From Candidatus Zixiibacteriota bacterium (GTDB lineage Bacteria > Zixibacteria > MSB-5A5 > WJJR01): 64,000 nucleotides of DNA. A program made the translations under genes and the position numbers. Position 1 is the stretch's first letter; every line of letters starts with the position of its first letter. The notes below the pieces were generated by a model. The model ran no database searches and was not told the DNA's origin. It worked only from the letters and a program-made list of their open reading frames with translations. Positions 63,251 through 64,000 of this stretch are shown piece by piece. Location of the stretch: contig DASWIS010000008.1 of NCBI GenBank assembly GCA_036397555.1, positions 480,206 to 544,205 of the forward strand, read 5' to 3'.

Positions 63251-64000
63251 AACTGAGTCGGGTTATCGTCATTGTGCTGGACGGCTGCGGCATCGGCGAG
63301 GCGCCCGATTCCGAGGCATTCGGCGACTCCGGTTCCAACACGATCGCCAATACCGCCCGTGCTGTCGGCGGTCTGGACTGCCCCAATCTGGGGCGGCTCG
63401 GTCTGGGACATCTCAGCGACATCGCGGGCATGACCCCGGACAAAGAGCCATTGGGCTGCTACGGCACGATGCGGGAACAGGCGGCGGGCAAGGACTCGAC
63501 CTCCGGGCACTGGGAATTGATGGGCGTCACGTTGCGTCGGCCGCTGCCGACCTATTCGGACGGCTTTCCATCGAGTATCATCGATGCGTTCGTCGAGTCG
63601 ACCGGGCGCCGGGTCGTCGGCAATTGCCCCGCCTCGGGGACCGAAATCATCGCCCAGTGGGGGAAGCGACACATCGAGACCGGAGAGCTGATCGTCTACA
63701 CATCTGCGGATTCGGTCTTTCAAATCGCCGCCCATGAGGAGATTGTTCCAGTCGAGGAATTGTATCGATGCTGCCGTGTGGCGCGCCGGATTCTCAACGG
63801 TCCCCACGCCGTGGGGCGTGTGATCGCGCGTCCGTTTGTCGGTGAGTCGGGACACTTCACACGCACAGAGCGACGCCGAGATTTTTCGCTGGAGCCCCCG
63901 GAACCGACGATGCTCGACCTCCTGATGACGATGGGTGTCCCGACCATCGGGATCGGGAAAATCGATGATCTGTTTGCCGGACGCGGGCTATCGGTCAAGA
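63247..64000 (+). CDS. deoB: Phosphopentomutase (3' end outside window)
   Basis: Converts (deoxy)ribose 1-phosphate to the 5-phosphate in nucleoside breakdown. The 251 residues visible match Deo[21 protein letters not shown] with the metal-binding Asp, GSNTIANTA, and [12 protein letters not shown], which holds the phosphorylated Thr of this alkaline-phosphatase superfamily member; then [11 protein letters not shown] and [15 protein letters not shown]. The frame is open to base 64000. The later metal ligands (DxxxHxxDP type) lie beyond the window. ATG overlaps the stop of the previous gene. Confidence 0.95.
   Translation, partial: MKLSRVIVIVLDGCGIGEAPDSEAFGDSGSNTIANTARAVGGLDCPNLGRLGLGHLSDIAGMTPDKEPLGCYGTMREQAAGKDSTSGHWELMGVTLRRPLPTYSDGFPSSIIDAFVESTGRRVVGNCPASGTEIIAQWGKRHIETGELIVYTSADSVFQIAAHEEIVPVEELYRCCRVARRILNGPHAVGRVIARPFVGESGHFTRTERRRDFSLEPPEPTMLDLLMTMGVPTIGIGKIDDLFAGRGLSVK

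Overview
The window is a high-GC bacterial chromosome segment made almost entirely of core genes. No insertion sequence, prophage, CRISPR array or rRNA gene was seen. The cell is Gram-negative (complete Tol-Pal set, TonB-type outer-membrane receptor, lipoproteins). A PorV/PorQ-like barrel protein, a large secreted protein with a FlgD-like/type IX-like C-terminal domain, and a receptor with an N-terminal carboxypeptidase-regulatory-like domain point to the FCB superphylum. Clear Shine-Dalgarno sequences, sigma70-like TTGAC/TATAxT promoters and high GC argue against Bacteroidetes proper. A candidate FCB phylum of the Zixibacteria/KSB1/Latescibacteria kind is my inference; no marker was compared with a database.

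Layout. 1-9991: end of dsbD (open at the left edge), polA, an unrecognised exported protein, coaE, a split transketolase pair and a class I/II aminotransferase, all on + and often overlapping by 4 bases. 9992-10520: 529 bases without a convincing gene, rich in stable inverted repeats. 10521-17662: three-gene outer-surface cassette (TonB-dependent receptor, secreted protein with sorting-like C-terminus, PorV-like barrel), closed by a strong terminator at 17690. 17794-19683: multidomain N-acetylmuramoyl-L-alanine amidase. 19692-22734 (-): sugar-type ABC importer (two permeases and a binding lipoprotein, no ATPase). 22908: rpmB. 23160-25214 (-): ligA. 25433-30282: tolQ-tolR-tolA/tonB-like-tolB-pal-cpoB. 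30283-31016: spacer with one doubtful ORF and a good promoter.

31017-62746 is one long run of the gene-expression machinery: tRNA-Thr, tuf, tRNA-Trp, secE, nusG, rplK-A-J-L, rpoB-rpoC, rpsL-rpsG-fusA, then the S10-spc-alpha super-cluster from rpsJ to rplQ with secY, adk, map, infA and rpmJ embedded. It ends in a textbook terminator at 62770-62797. A small membrane-anchored protein and the 5' part of deoB (phosphopentomutase), open at the right edge, follow.

The genes serve translation, transcription, DNA replication/repair, envelope constriction and peptidoglycan turnover, outer-membrane uptake and surface export, and central carbon metabolism. I did not find a clearly new biological system. 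The points most worth checking are the structured non-coding block before the TonB receptor, a terminator-like hairpin whose T-tract runs into the fusA start codon, stem-loops before rpoB and rpoC, the surface-export cassette, the unrecognised exported protein, and frequent TTG/GTG starts in core genes. Motif, promoter and hairpin calls were made by eye.
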